A DNA stretch of 64,000 nucleotides. It comes from Serratia plymuthica NBRC 102599. GTDB taxonomy: Bacteria; Pseudomonadota; Gammaproteobacteria; Enterobacterales; Enterobacteriaceae. Where the stretch lies: contig NZ_BCTU01000029.1 in the NCBI RefSeq assembly GCF_001590925.1, forward strand, positions 30,415 to 94,414, read 5' to 3'. Both the position numbers and the translations under genes were made by a program. Positions 1 through 8,280 of this stretch are shown here, piece after piece (positions within the stretch are counted from its first letter, which is position 1; each line of letters begins with the position of its first letter). Below the pieces are notes generated by a model, which was not told where the DNA came from, did no database searches, and saw only the letters and a list, made by a program, of their open reading frames with translations.

Positions 1-849
1 AACGGTGTGGATATCTCCGGTGGCACGTTGGTGTCGCATAACGCCGGCATTGGCGCGGTCACCACTGGCCCCGCTTCTCTTATCAACGGGCAGACGTACG
101 GCGCACCGCCTGTGCATTCCGATTTCACCAGCGGTAATGTCACCACCACGATGATAATGGGGTCACGTATTATCCCGGGTAAAGAAGATTGCGGCCTGAT
201 TTCATATCGCGACAGACTGGGCAACTGGAATGAAATTCAGGTAAGAGCCAACGCTGAGCTTTCGGCAGGGCAACTGGTCAAACGCAATGTGGAAGGCTGG
301 ATTTGGGCTGGCGGAAACAAGACTGTAAATAACAATGCAGACCGGATAACCAACGGTATGCATATACAGGGGGGCGGCGATCTTTTTGTCAATACTTACC
401 ACTATGAACGCATTGGCCAGCACCACTTTATGGGGTTCCATGTTGGCAACGGTGGAGCTAATGGTTGGTACGAATTCCGCAATGATGGCAATGCTTACGC
501 TAATGGCGCCTGGCACAGCAGCTCCGATGCCCGCATGAAAACGGAGATCGTGAAAATTGAGGGCGCGCTGGAGAAACTGGGGAAAATCAGTGGCTATACC
601 TACCTGAAACAAGGCGTGCCGGAGGCCGGCGTAATAGCCCAGGAAGTGGAGAACGTATTACCTCAGACAGTAACCACAACCGAATTAAAACTGAATGACG
701 GCAGCGTTCTGAAAGATGCCCGTGGAATTAATATTAACGGCGTAGTCGCCCTTCTTATCGAAGCGCTTAAGGAAGAACGTGATGCCCGGCTTGCGCTGGA
801 GTCTCGGTTGGCGGTGCTGGGAAACTCAGCAGCCACCAAACACGATTGA
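1..849 (+). CDS. Phage tail fibre / tail spike, C-terminal part with S74 chaperone domain (5' end outside window)
   Basis: The frame is open from base 1, so the gene is cut by the window edge and 282 residues remain. The last ~110 residues match the intramolecular chaperone (peptidase S74) of endosialidase-type tail fibres. It starts at the Ser-Ser-Asp-Ala-Arg-Met-Lys motif (bases 520-540), where the domain usually cleaves itself, continues through a G-Y-T-Y-L segment and V-I-A-Q-E-V, and ends in a Leu/Glu-rich helix. In the family this domain trimerises the fibre and is then released. The upstream part is Gly/Asn-rich as expected of beta-structured fibre shafts. It is probably the end of a prophage or tailocin tail module; the rest lies outside the window. 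Confidence 0.85.
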   Translation, partial: NGVDISGGTLVSHNAGIGAVTTGPASLINGQTYGAPPVHSDFTSGNVTTTMIMGSRIIPGKEDCGLISYRDRLGNWNEIQVRANAELSAGQLVKRNVEGWIWAGGNKTVNNNADRITNGMHIQGGGDLFVNTYHYERIGQHHFMGFHVGNGGANGWYEFRNDGNAYANGAWHSSSDARMKTEIVKIEGALEKLGKISGYTYLKQGVPEAGVIAQEVENVLPQTVTTTELKLNDGSVLKDARGININGVVALLIEALKEERDARLALESRLAVLGNSAATKHD

Positions 850-905
850 TTCCTCGAATGCACTGTAGACGCACAGCCAAATGAACGTATTTAACTACAA
901 CCAGA

Positions 906-917
906 CAGATGCATCTG
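906..917. promoter_or_regulatory. 12-bp perfect palindrome upstream of the bacteriocin gene
   Basis: CAGATGCATCTG is self-complementary and lies 31 bases before the bacteriocin start, in the 99-base gap after the tail fibre gene. It could be an operator, but it fits no regulator I recognise, and it is not a LexA box (CTG-N10-CAG is absent here). The Shine-Dalgarno AAGGAG is at 935-940. Confidence 0.2.
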
Positions 918-948
918 ATAACAGATAAAGAATCAAGGAGATGTTGTT

Positions 949-2889
949 ATGCCGGGACCTGCAAGTTACCAAAATGGCTTCCCTTACAATGCTAATGGAG
1001 AAATCCGTATTCTCATTACCGGCGGGCCGACTCCGCCTAGCGGGACTATTCCCGCAAGTCCACCGTCTAATGGTGGTTTGTATGTGTCAATGCTCCCGCC
1101 CAATGTGGCACCCGTTTATTTGAAGGACCGAGTGAGTGTTGAGTATGTTCCCGGAAAAGGACGACAATTCACGCCGTATGGGCAACTGGCCCAATTAGAA
1201 AAGATTTTTGACGACCAGATAGCTGCAGCCAGGAACCGCATAGCAGAACCCGTTGATCGGATTATTGATCGTGTCAATGCGGTTTTCCGGTTGGTTAATA
1301 CCCACGTGGGTAATGACCCTCGTGTTATTAGTTCTGAAAAACTTTTACGTGAAGCGAACCATGGTCTGCAAGTCGCCAATAGTGAAGTGCAACTGTCTGA
1401 AGGTAATGTCTCGCAAAAGCATGAAGCAGCAGAGAAAGCACTGAATGACGTCAAACCGAAATTAGGCCTCTCTGGGGTGGAGCCAGAAGATTATGACGCA
1501 TTACTAACACGGGCACTTGAACCTGTTTCACGATCCTATTGGGAGGAGTATTCGGTAAAACCCCGCGTAGAAGAATTTAATGCCAAACAGCGTTTGCTCG
1601 CTGCACTGGATAATATCGCTGTCGTTATTCAGGATGTCGAGTCTAAGGCAAGCACACTGACCGACGTGGTTAATCAGGTTAATAAAGAAAGAGCTGACGC
1701 AGAAACCAAGGCGAAAGCCGAAGAGGAGGCTAAAGCAAAAGCCGAAACGGAGGCTAGAGCGAAAACAGCGGAGTTAATGACCAAAGCTGGAGTAAAACCT
1801 ACTCCGGTTTACACACCAGAAATGGTTAAATCGGCTCAAGCGTCCCTTGCAGCTGTGGGTGCGATGGTGCTAAATCGTGCCCCAGGGATGTTACAGCTAT
1901 CAACCGCCGCCGAAGGTGTTTTGACCACCACCAGCGAGTTGGCGGGCTCGATAGCCGGGGCTGTGTGGCGAGGAGCTATTGCGTTAGCTGAAGCCGCAAC
2001 CGTCAGCACCGCAGGGGCAACTGTTAGCGCTTTAGTTATGGGCTTCTGGCCCACAAAAGCAGGGGAAGGCAGCGACAAGCTTTACGGACGCGACATTGTC
2101 ATGTTTGGCTTTCAGGCCAATCTAATCGCTGCCGGCAAAGTCAGCATTTCGCCGGAAATGCACTCTGTCGACTTACCGGTCCGTGGCTCTTTAGTTATGG
2201 AGAATGGTCAGCAACAGGTCAAACTGGTTAAAACGGGTATAGGTGGCGTACCCGCGAGCGTGTCTATTCTAAAGGCGGTACGTGATGAGAAAACCGGGTT
2301 GGATAGGATTACGCTTCCTGCGGTGGGAGGTGCACCGTCGCGAACCATCCTGGTTAACCCAGCTCCGGTCGGGCCGACAGCACCTCCTCATACCGGAAAC
2401 AGTTCGCCTGCCCCCGTCACGCCAGTGCATACTGGCACGACAGTAAAACAGGCTGATAGTATAGTTACCACCAGCTTCCCGGCGGATGACCTTAAAGAGC
2501 TGCAGGACTTCATCTACTGGCAGCCGGATGCAACGGGCAGCGGCGTCGAGCCGATTTATGTGATGCTGAGTGATCCGCTTGATTCGGGACGATTTACCCG
2601 TAAACAACTGGATAAAAAATTCAAACATGCCATTGATTTTGGTATCAGTGACACAAAGAAAAATAGTGAAACGCTGACAAAATTCCGTGATGAGGTCAAT
2701 GCGCATTTGGCAGATAAAGAGACCGTTGAGAGGGGAACATACCGACGGGAAAAAGGGTCTAAAGTTTACTTCAATCCCAAGAGCATGAGGGTTGTTATCC
2801 TCAAAGCCAACGGCGATTTCCTCTCAGGATGGAAAATAAATCCCGATGCGGATAATGGCAGAATCTATTTAGAAACAGGTGATTTATGA
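949..2889 (+). CDS. Colicin D-type bacteriocin (S-type pyocin architecture, C-terminal tRNA-Arg nuclease)
   Basis: 646 residues. The N-terminal part is Gly/Pro-rich, followed by long helices with a Lys/Glu/Ala-rich stretch at about residues 245-275. A pyocin S-type translocation domain lies around 370-495, with Gly-Arg-Asp-Ile-Val-Met-Phe-Gly-Phe near 380. A Pro/Thr-rich linker precedes the last ~100 residues, which match the colicin D catalytic domain that cuts the anticodon loop of tRNA-Arg. The catalytic His corresponds to His560, exactly 86 residues from the C-terminus as His611 is in the 697-residue colicin D. Flanking Lys557 and Lys559, Ser626 and Trp628 also line up with residues I recall as active-site residues in colicin D. 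Start 949 has AAGGAG nine bases upstream; ATG 941 is in another frame. The stop overlaps the immunity gene by four bases (ATGA). Receptor specificity cannot be read from the sequence. Confidence 0.9.
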   Translation: MPGPASYQNGFPYNANGEIRILITGGPTPPSGTIPASPPSNGGLYVSMLPPNVAPVYLKDRVSVEYVPGKGRQFTPYGQLAQLEKIFDDQIAAARNRIAEPVDRIIDRVNAVFRLVNTHVGNDPRVISSEKLLREANHGLQVANSEVQLSEGNVSQKHEAAEKALNDVKPKLGLSGVEPEDYDALLTRALEPVSRSYWEEYSVKPRVEEFNAKQRLLAALDNIAVVIQDVESKASTLTDVVNQVNKERADAETKAKAEEEAKAKAETEARAKTAELMTKAGVKPTPVYTPEMVKSAQASLAAVGAMVLNRAPGMLQLSTAAEGVLTTTSELAGSIAGAVWRGAIALAEAATVSTAGATVSALVMGFWPTKAGEGSDKLYGRDIVMFGFQANLIAAGKVSISPEMHSVDLPVRGSLVMENGQQQVKLVKTGIGGVPASVSILKAVRDEKTGLDRITLPAVGGAPSRTILVNPAPVGPTAPPHTGNSSPAPVTPVHTGTTVKQADSIVTTSFPADDLKELQDFIYWQPDATGSGVEPIYVMLSDPLDSGRFTRKQLDKKFKHAIDFGISDTKKNSETLTKFRDEVNAHLADKETVERGTYRREKGSKVYFNPKSMRVVILKANGDFLSGWKINPDADNGRIYLETGDL

Positions 2890-3152
2890 ACAAGATGGCG
2901 GTAATCGAATTAGCAAGGAGTTTTTTGAATTCAAAAGTTAATGCGCTTCAATTTTCTGAAGATATATGCATTGAAAGAAATAATTTGTACGGTATTAAAG
3001 ATCAAGACAAGAACGTTTTGAATTGTGGTGAAGAATTATTTATGGCAGCTGAAATTTATAATCCAGATTCAGACCGTGTTGATTATGAACTGGATGAAGC
3101 TGGGTTAAGGAAGGAAGTGAAAGCGATTCTGGAGAAATTCAATCTGCTTTAA
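2886..3152 (+). CDS. Colicin D-type immunity protein (ImmD family)
   Basis: 88 residues, essentially the length of colicin D immunity protein (87), and similar along its whole length as far as I recall that sequence: it begins Met-Asn-Lys-Met-Ala, has a central [11 protein letters not shown] block, and ends in Ile-Leu-Glu-Lys-Phe. It is acidic, as expected of a protein that mimics tRNA and blocks the positively charged active site of the nuclease. It overlaps the toxin stop by four bases, so the two are translationally coupled, and a strong terminator follows. The gene is more AT-rich than the toxin gene. Assignment is by family resemblance and position. Confidence 0.88.
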   Translation: MNKMAVIELARSFLNSKVNALQFSEDICIERNNLYGIKDQDKNVLNCGEELFMAAEIYNPDSDRVDYELDEAGLRKEVKAILEKFNLL

Positions 3153-3186
3153 TTCCCCCCTTCTGATCAGTGGAATTTTAAGCAGC

Positions 3187-3217
3187 GCCCAACAAACTCT
3201 CATTTGTTGGGCTTTTT
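3187..3217 (+). terminator. Rho-independent terminator of the bacteriocin-immunity operon
   Basis: The stem GCCCAACAAA pairs with TTTGTTGGGC around a six-base loop and is followed by a T-run. It lies 35 bases after the immunity stop. Confidence 0.9.
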
Positions 3218-3244
3218 CATTAATAGCGTATTTATCTATGCCCC

Positions 3245-3658
3245 TCAAGGCCGCCCTTCGTAACCATCCCAGTAGGTGGCAACGGCAGAATCCATCAGGA
3301 TCTGCCGTTGTTTTTGCGGGTTATCCGCCGAATATTTGCGATTGATGAATATCCCTTTTTGCCCTACGTCACTAAGGAATTCAGGGCTGCGGAACTCGGC
3401 CTCCCTCTGCTGTGCCTGCTGGCGCGTCATGCCATTAGCCCGATCGGTTTTCCCTATCTGATAGAACTGGTCAAAAAACGGAATGGATGATTTTATCGAG
3501 TCCGAAATCTGCGTACGGGTATTGGGATCAAAGTGCACCTGAGCCAGTTGATGAATGGCATGCCGGGCGTGACGTTCAGGGCTGGTTTGCTGGCTGGCGC
3601 AAGCGCTCAGGAACAGCGCGGAACACAAGATAAGGGTACGGGGGGCTAACAGGGTCAT
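3245..3658 (-). CDS. Small outer-membrane-type lipoprotein, probably Exc2-like family
   Basis: 137 residues from the ATG at 3658, preceded by AAGGAA. The first 20 residues form a lipoprotein signal with lipobox Leu-Ser-Ala-Cys, so Cys20 would be lipidated. The next residues are Ala-Ser, which do not include the Asp at +2 that causes inner-membrane retention, so outer-membrane sorting is expected. The mature part is helical and polar, with Pro-Glu-Arg-His-Ala-Arg-His and a C-terminal Tyr-Trp-Asp-Gly-Tyr-Glu-Gly. This resembles chromosomal proteins annotated as Exc2 family lipoproteins (named after plasmid entry exclusion), but I am only moderately sure of the family. A longer in-frame version to 3781 lacks a ribosome site. 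Function unknown. Confidence 0.7.
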   Translation of the reverse strand: MTLLAPRTLILCSALFLSACASQQTSPERHARHAIHQLAQVHFDPNTRTQISDSIKSSIPFFDQFYQIGKTDRANGMTRQQAQQREAEFRSPEFLSDVGQKGIFINRKYSADNPQKQRQILMDSAVATYWDGYEGRP

Positions 3659-3732
3659 TATTCTTCCTTGAAAAGTGTATTGCGATGCCGCTACCGGCAT
3701 CACGTTGAAAAAGCAGTGAGTATTGATGTATT

Positions 3733-3931
3733 CAACCGACCTCTTGCCCGATAAGGGAAAGGTAACTGAGTTTAATGACAAAGTTGTCTTTGAACCCGAG
3801 ATACCCGGGCCTAGCGCACCGAGGGGCGCTCCGGCGGCAAGCCGCTACGACCCCTTCGGCACGCTCTCCCTAATAACAGGCTTTGTCAGCAGTCTGCAAC
3901 CGACCTCTTGCCCAATAAAAGAGAGGTAACT
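3733..3931 (+). repeat. Direct repeat pair, 35 bases, 31/35 identical
   Basis: Copies at 3733-3767 and 3897-3931 share CAACCGACCTCTTGCCC, then ATAA, and AGGTAACT at the end, differing by only four transitions. They are 164 bases apart. No element family is recognised; they may be the ends of a small non-coding repeat unit. Confidence 0.6.
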
Positions 3932-4085
3932 CTTTGTTATTCCGGTTCAGGATAATACAACCGGCCGGAGTCTGCAGGATGTTTTTGCGGCTTTGCGGGC
4001 GCCCCTCTCGATCCGAGATTGTTGCCCCCCGGCAGAACGCATAATGCGGTCATTTTTTATCGTTTTGTGATCGTCGCCCCAAACC

Positions 4086-4097
4086 GGGAACGTTCCC
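4086..4097. promoter_or_regulatory. Probable TreR operator upstream of treB
   Basis: GGGAACGTTCCC is a perfect 12-base palindrome with the central CG step typical of LacI/GalR-family operators, and it matches the trehalose repressor motif I recall from enterobacteria. It lies 85 bases before the treB start. No treR gene is present next to treB, so the repressor would act in trans. Confidence 0.6.
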
Positions 4098-4181
4098 ATT
4101 CCATAAAAAAAGGGGAATGACTAAGCTTTGATCATTACTCAGCCAACACCTCTGCGCCTTACCCAAAAAAGGTACTTTATA

Positions 4182-5597
4182 ATGAGCAAAGTTAAACAAC
4201 AGGATATCGACCGCCTGATTGTGCTGGTGGGCGGACGCGATAACATCGCCACCGTCAGCCACTGCATTACCCGGTTACGTTTCGTCCTTAACGACCCCGC
4301 CAAAGCCAACCCGAAAGAAATAGAAACCTTGCCGATGGTCAAAGGCTGCTTCACCAACGCCGGGCAGTTCCAGGTGGTGATTGGCCCGGAGGTCGGCGAT
4401 TACTATCAGGCGTTGATCGCCACCACCGGCCTCAACGAGGCCGATAAGGAGCAGGCCAAGGTCGCCGCGCGGCAGAACATGACCTGGAGCGAGCGCGCCA
4501 TCGCCCACTTCGCCGAAATCTTCTTCCCGCTGCTGCCGGCGCTGATCAGCGGCGGTCTGATCCTCGGCTTCCGCAACGTGATCGGCGACATCCCGATGTC
4601 CGGCGGCCAGACGCTGGCGCAAATGCACCCGGCGTGGAAAACCATCTACGACTTCCTGTGGCTGCTCGGTGAAGCGATCTTCATGTTCCTGCCGGTGGCC
4701 ATCTGCTGGTCGACGGTGAAAAAAATGGGCGGCACGCCGGTGCTCGGCATCGTGCTGGGCGTCACGCTGGTCTCCCCGCAGTTGATGAACTCTTACCAAC
4801 TCGGGCAGCAAGTGCCGGAAGTGTGGAACTTCGGCTGGTTCGCCATTCAAAAAGTCGGCTATCAGGCGCAGGTGATCCCTTCCATGCTGGCCGGTATGGC
4901 GCTGGGCTGGATTGAAACCCGCCTGAAAAAGATCGTGCCCGATTACCTGTATCTGGTGGTGGTGCCGGTCGTTTCACTGCTGCTGGCGGTATTCCTGGCG
5001 CACGCGCTGATCGGGCCGTTTGGCCGCATGATCGGCGACGGCGTGGCGTGGGCGGTGAAAGCCGTCATGACCGGCAGCTTCGCCCCGATTGGCGCCGCGC
5101 TGTTCGGCTTCCTGTATGCGCCGCTGGTGATTACCGGCGTGCATCAGACCACGCTGGCCATCGATATGCAGATGATCCAGAGTATGGGCGGCACCCCAGT
5201 ATGGCCGCTGATTGCGCTGTCCAACATTGCGCAGGCTTCTGCGGTATTGGGCATTATCATCATCAGCCGCAAGGCCAACGAGCGTGAAATCTCGGTGCCG
5301 GCGGCGATTTCCGCTTACCTCGGCGTTACCGAACCGGCGATGTACGGGATCAACCTGAAATACCGCTTCCCGATGCTGTGCGCGATGATCGGCTCCGCCT
5401 TCGCCGGCCTGATCTGCGGCCTGGACGGCGTGATGGCCAATGGCATCGGCGTCGGCGGCTTGCCGGGTATTCTGTCCATCAAACCGCAGTTCTGGCTGGT
5501 TTACTCGGCGGCGATTGTGGTGGCCGTGGTGATCCCAATGCTGCTGACCATCATGGTCTATAAACGCAAAGCCGCCCGCGGCGAACTGCCGGTCTGA
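4182..5597 (+). CDS. treB: Trehalose-specific PTS enzyme IIBC
   Basis: 471 residues, against about 473 in E. coli. It imports trehalose and phosphorylates it to trehalose-6-phosphate. The N-terminal EIIB domain (about 1-90) carries the phospho-accepting Cys28 in the context Ser-His-Cys-Ile-Thr-Arg-Leu-Arg-Phe. The EIIC membrane domain follows from about residue 110, with the usual hydrophobic segments and a Gly-Val-Thr-Glu-Pro-Ala-Met-Tyr-Gly motif near the end. There is no fused EIIA domain, so phosphate must come from EIIA-Glc, as in E. coli. The start at ATG 4182 was chosen by homology; an upstream in-frame start at 4128 adds 18 residues not found in the family. It is followed by treC after an ERIC element. 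Confidence 0.95.
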   Translation: MSKVKQQDIDRLIVLVGGRDNIATVSHCITRLRFVLNDPAKANPKEIETLPMVKGCFTNAGQFQVVIGPEVGDYYQALIATTGLNEADKEQAKVAARQNMTWSERAIAHFAEIFFPLLPALISGGLILGFRNVIGDIPMSGGQTLAQMHPAWKTIYDFLWLLGEAIFMFLPVAICWSTVKKMGGTPVLGIVLGVTLVSPQLMNSYQLGQQVPEVWNFGWFAIQKVGYQAQVIPSMLAGMALGWIETRLKKIVPDYLYLVVVPVVSLLLAVFLAHALIGPFGRMIGDGVAWAVKAVMTGSFAPIGAALFGFLYAPLVITGVHQTTLAIDMQMIQSMGGTPVWPLIALSNIAQASAVLGIIIISRKANEREISVPAAISAYLGVTEPAMYGINLKYRFPMLCAMIGSAFAGLICGLDGVMANGIGVGGLPGILSIKPQFWLVYSAAIVVAVVIPMLLTIMVYKRKAARGELPV

Positions 5598-5618
5598 TTG
5601 AAATGTAGGGGTCGCAAA

Positions 5619-5743
5619 TACCCAATAGCTTTCAGGCTGCAGCTAGGCGGCAAGGGTGCTGTACTCCCAGGAGCTTACTCAGGTAAGTGACTGGGGTGCA
5701 GCGCCAGCAGCCAACAACGCTGCAGTTTGAAAGATGAAGGGTA
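5619..5743 (+). repeat. ERIC (intergenic repeat unit) element between treB and treC
   Basis: About 125 bases with the ERIC core: CCCAGGAGCTTACT followed by GTAAGTGACTGGGGTG, flanked by imperfect inverted arms (TACCC...GCTGCAGCTAGG on the left, CTGCAGTTTGAAAG...GGGTA on the right). The unit folds into one long hairpin, and it lies inside what should be one transcript. Confidence 0.9.
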
Positions 5744-5776
5744 TCGGGCCCGTTGTCACGATTCAAAGGTATAACT

Positions 5777-7441
5777 ATGAGCAATCCAATCCCCTGGTGG
5801 CAGAACGGTGTCATCTACCAAATCTATCCGAAGAGTTTTCAGGACAGCACCGGTAACGGCTACGGCGATCTGGCCGGTGTGACCCAGCGGCTGGACTATC
5901 TGCAGGAGCTGGGCGTCGACGCCATCTGGCTGACGCCGGTGTATGTCTCCCCGCAGGTGGACAACGGTTATGACGTGGCGGATTACTGCGCCATCGATCC
6001 GGCCTACGGCACCATGGAGGATTTCGACAGTCTGATCGCCGCCGCCCACCAGCGCAGCATCCGTATCGTGATGGATATGGTGTTCAACCATACCTCGACC
6101 GAACACCCGTGGTTCCAGGCCTCGCAAGACCCTGACAGCCCGTTCCGCCAGTTCTATGTCTGGCGCGATGGCGAAGGCGATGCGTTGCCGAACAACTGGC
6201 GTTCCAAGTTCGGCGGCAATGCCTGGCAGTGGCACGCCGACAGCGGCCAGTATTACCTGCACCTGTTCGCCACCGAACAGGCGGACCTCAACTGGGAACA
6301 CCCGCCGGTGCGCGAAGAGCTGAAAAAGGTGTGCCGGTTCTGGGCGGACAAGGGCGTCGACGGCCTGCGTCTCGACGTGATCAACCTGGTCTCCAAACAG
6401 CAGGATTTTCCGTCCGATCCTCAGGGCGACGGCCGCCGTTTCTACACCGACGGCCCGCGCATACACGAGTTCCTGCAAGAGATGAGCCGCGACGTGTTCC
6501 AGCCGCGTGGCCTGATGACCGTCGGCGAAATGTCCTCCACCACGCTGGAGCATTGCCAGCAGTATGCGGCGCGCAGCGGCGAAGAGCTGTCGATGACCTT
6601 CAACTTCCACCACCTGAAAGTGGACTACGCCGGTGGGGAAAAATGGACGCTGGCGGCGCCGGATTACGTCGAACTGAAGCAGATTTTCCGCCACTGGCAG
6701 CAGGGCATGCATAACCGCGCCTGGAACGCGTTGTTCTGGTGTAACCACGATCAGCCGCGCATCGTTTCACGCTTCGGCGATGAGGGCGAACTGCGGGTGC
6801 CGGCCGCCAAGATGCTGGCCATGGTGCTGCACGGCATGCAGGGCACGCCGTATATTTATCAGGGCGAAGAGATTGGCATGACCAACCCGGGCTTTAGCGC
6901 CATCGGGCAGTATCGCGATGTGGAAAGCCTGAACATGTATGCCGAACTGAGCGCCCAGGGCAAGAGCGACGCCGAACTGCTGGCGATCCTGGCCAGTAAA
7001 TCGCGCGATAACGGCCGCACGCCGATGCAGTGGAGCGCCGCGCCGAACGCCGGTTTCACCCAAGGCACACCCTGGATCGGTTGCGCGGAAAACTACCCGC
7101 AGATCAACGCCGAAGCGGCGCTGGCCGATCTGGATTCGGTGTTTTACGCCTACCGCCAGTTGATTACTCTGCGCAAGCAGTATCCGCTGCTGACCCACGG
7201 CGACTATCAGGATCTGGCGCCTGCGCACCCCGCTCTATGGTGCTACCAGCGCAGCTGGAACGGGCAGCGTTTGCTGGTGGCCGCCAACCTGAGCCGCGAA
7301 CCGCTGGCCTGGGATGCCGAAGGCGTGGAACCTTCCAGCCAGTGGCGCCCGCTGATGGGCAACTACGCCGATGCAGCAGACCAACCGCAGGCGATGACCC
7401 TGCGGCCGTTCGAAGCGGTATGGTGGCTGCTGGAGGACTAA
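5777..7441 (+). CDS. treC: Trehalose-6-phosphate hydrolase (alpha,alpha-phosphotrehalase)
   Basis: 554 residues, GH13 family. It splits trehalose-6-phosphate, the product of TreB, into glucose and glucose-6-phosphate in the cytoplasm. The four GH13 regions are visible: the Asp-Met-Val-Phe-Asn-His block, the nucleophile Asp200 in Gly-Leu-Arg-Leu-Asp-Val, the acid/base Glu251 in Thr-Val-Gly-Glu-Met, and Asp325 in Asn-His-Asp-Gln-Pro. The sequence opens Trp-Trp-Gln-Asn-Gly-Val-Ile-Tyr-Gln-Ile-Tyr-Pro, typical of oligo-1,6-glucosidase-like enzymes. The start at 5777 is preceded by AAAGG; an upstream start at 5753 lies next to the ERIC element and is less likely. It is transcribed with treB through the ERIC repeat. 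Confidence 0.95.
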   Translation: MSNPIPWWQNGVIYQIYPKSFQDSTGNGYGDLAGVTQRLDYLQELGVDAIWLTPVYVSPQVDNGYDVADYCAIDPAYGTMEDFDSLIAAAHQRSIRIVMDMVFNHTSTEHPWFQASQDPDSPFRQFYVWRDGEGDALPNNWRSKFGGNAWQWHADSGQYYLHLFATEQADLNWEHPPVREELKKVCRFWADKGVDGLRLDVINLVSKQQDFPSDPQGDGRRFYTDGPRIHEFLQEMSRDVFQPRGLMTVGEMSSTTLEHCQQYAARSGEELSMTFNFHHLKVDYAGGEKWTLAAPDYVELKQIFRHWQQGMHNRAWNALFWCNHDQPRIVSRFGDEGELRVPAAKMLAMVLHGMQGTPYIYQGEEIGMTNPGFSAIGQYRDVESLNMYAELSAQGKSDAELLAILASKSRDNGRTPMQWSAAPNAGFTQGTPWIGCAENYPQINAEAALADLDSVFYAYRQLITLRKQYPLLTHGDYQDLAPAHPALWCYQRSWNGQRLLVAANLSREPLAWDAEGVEPSSQWRPLMGNYADAADQPQAMTLRPFEAVWWLLED

Positions 7442-7479
7442 ATAACTGCGTTTAATACCGCTGCACCCTAAGCTTGAGG

Positions 7480-7600
7480 CAGGTGGGAGCCATTGCAGGT
7501 TAGCCGACCGTTGAGCGCAGGGATGCGCGATACGAGCCCCCAGGGACGGGTTCACGGCGTGTCGGCGCTCTGCATGACCCTACCCGTAACACTATTCGGC
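7480..7600. repeat. Repeat-like, palindrome-rich intergenic sequence after treC
   Basis: This stretch contains GCGCAGGGATGCGC (five-base stem GCGCA/TGCGC) and an imperfect palindrome around GAGCCCCCAGGGACGGGTTC. The sequence style is one I associate with dispersed non-coding repeats of Serratia and relatives, but I cannot confirm copy number. Nothing coding is seen. Confidence 0.35.
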
Positions 7601-7624
7601 GCAGCTATTTAACAGCCACAATGT

Positions 7625-7663
7625 GGGCGCAGTGCGGCAACCCGCTGCGCCCTACAATTTTTG
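7625..7663 (+). terminator. Probable terminator of treBC
   Basis: GGGCGCAG and CTGCGCCC form a perfect eight-base stem, followed on the plus strand by TACAATTTTT. The right arm touches the stop codon of the convergent oxidoreductase gene. Confidence 0.6.
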
Positions 7664-8176
7664 CAGCAGCTTCACCACCCCGGCAGCCTCTTGCGCCAGG
7701 CGTTCATCGCTCATATCAAACACCCCCTGCACCAGATGCGGCGGCAGATAATCCATGCCGGTCAGGTTGGCCATGGCATTGAATGGCCGCAGCAAGTCCG
7801 TCACCGGATAACGGTTGTAACCTTCCGGCGTATAGGCCTGCGGATTGCCGCCGGTCGTCACCACCAGTTGCAGTGGTTTACCGTGCAATCGGGTGCCTTC
7901 GCTGCCGTAGGCGAAACCGTAGGTTAATACCGCGTCCTGCCATTCGCTGAGGATCGCCGGCGAGCTGTACCAGTAAAACGGGAACAGCATCACTACCGCG
8001 TCATGGCTTTGCAGCAGCTCCTGCTCGCGGGCCACGTCGATACAGTAATCCGGATAGGCGCGCATCAGTTCATGTACGGTAACGTTGGGCAGCGGGTGCA
8101 ACGCCTCAATCAGCGCCTTGTTGACGCGTGAATCATCGGGAAAGCGGTGAGCGGTTAACGCTAAAATGCGTGACAT
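7652..8176 (-). CDS. Flavodoxin-fold NAD(P)H oxidoreductase (KefF/MdaB-like)
   Basis: 174 residues. The fold is suggested by the start (Met-Ser-Arg-Ile-Leu-Ala-Leu-Thr-Ala-His), the Leu-Phe-Pro-Phe-Tyr-Trp-Tyr-Ser-Ser-Pro-Ala segment near the middle that binds flavin in this family, and Val-Val-Thr-Thr-Gly-Gly-Asn around residue 110. Family members are FMN/FAD quinone reductases or regulators of glutathione-gated K+ efflux. No kefB/kefC-type antiporter is adjacent, so a quinone or electrophile reductase is more likely. The start at 8176 is in a divergent arrangement, 104 bases from a LysR-type regulator, which probably controls it. A longer upstream frame runs into the regulator promoter and was not used. 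Confidence 0.8.
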   Translation of the reverse strand: MSRILALTAHRFPDDSRVNKALIEALHPLPNVTVHELMRAYPDYCIDVAREQELLQSHDAVVMLFPFYWYSSPAILSEWQDAVLTYGFAYGSEGTRLHGKPLQLVVTTGGNPQAYTPEGYNRYPVTDLLRPFNAMANLTGMDYLPPHLVQGVFDMSDERLAQEAAGVVKLLQKL

Positions 8177-8280
8177 AAGAGATCCTCGGTTGAAAATTGA
8201 TATCGCATTTTTCCATTTCCTTCGCCCGGGGTGTAGGCTGTTCTCTGTCACTTCAATTTCAACTGAAAGTATCAACCATT

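Larger units (their letters stand above)
3659..4181. other. 523-base intergenic region with repeats and the treB promoter
   Basis: No coding frame here looks real. The region contains a divergent pair of promoters (lipoprotein to the left, treB to the right), a duplicated 35-base sequence (3733 and 3897), a GC-rich stretch rich in short palindromes around 3800-3880, a TGTGA half-site at 4066-4070 that could be part of a weak CRP site, and the TreR-like operator at 4086. Confidence 0.5.

Noticed and set aside
850..948. LexA box before the bacteriocin gene
   Set aside because: CTGTAGACGCACAG has the wrong spacing (CTG-N8-CAG instead of CTG-N10-CAG).
4060..4085. CRP site upstream of treB
   Set aside because: The TGTGA half is present but the second half (TCACA) is missing.
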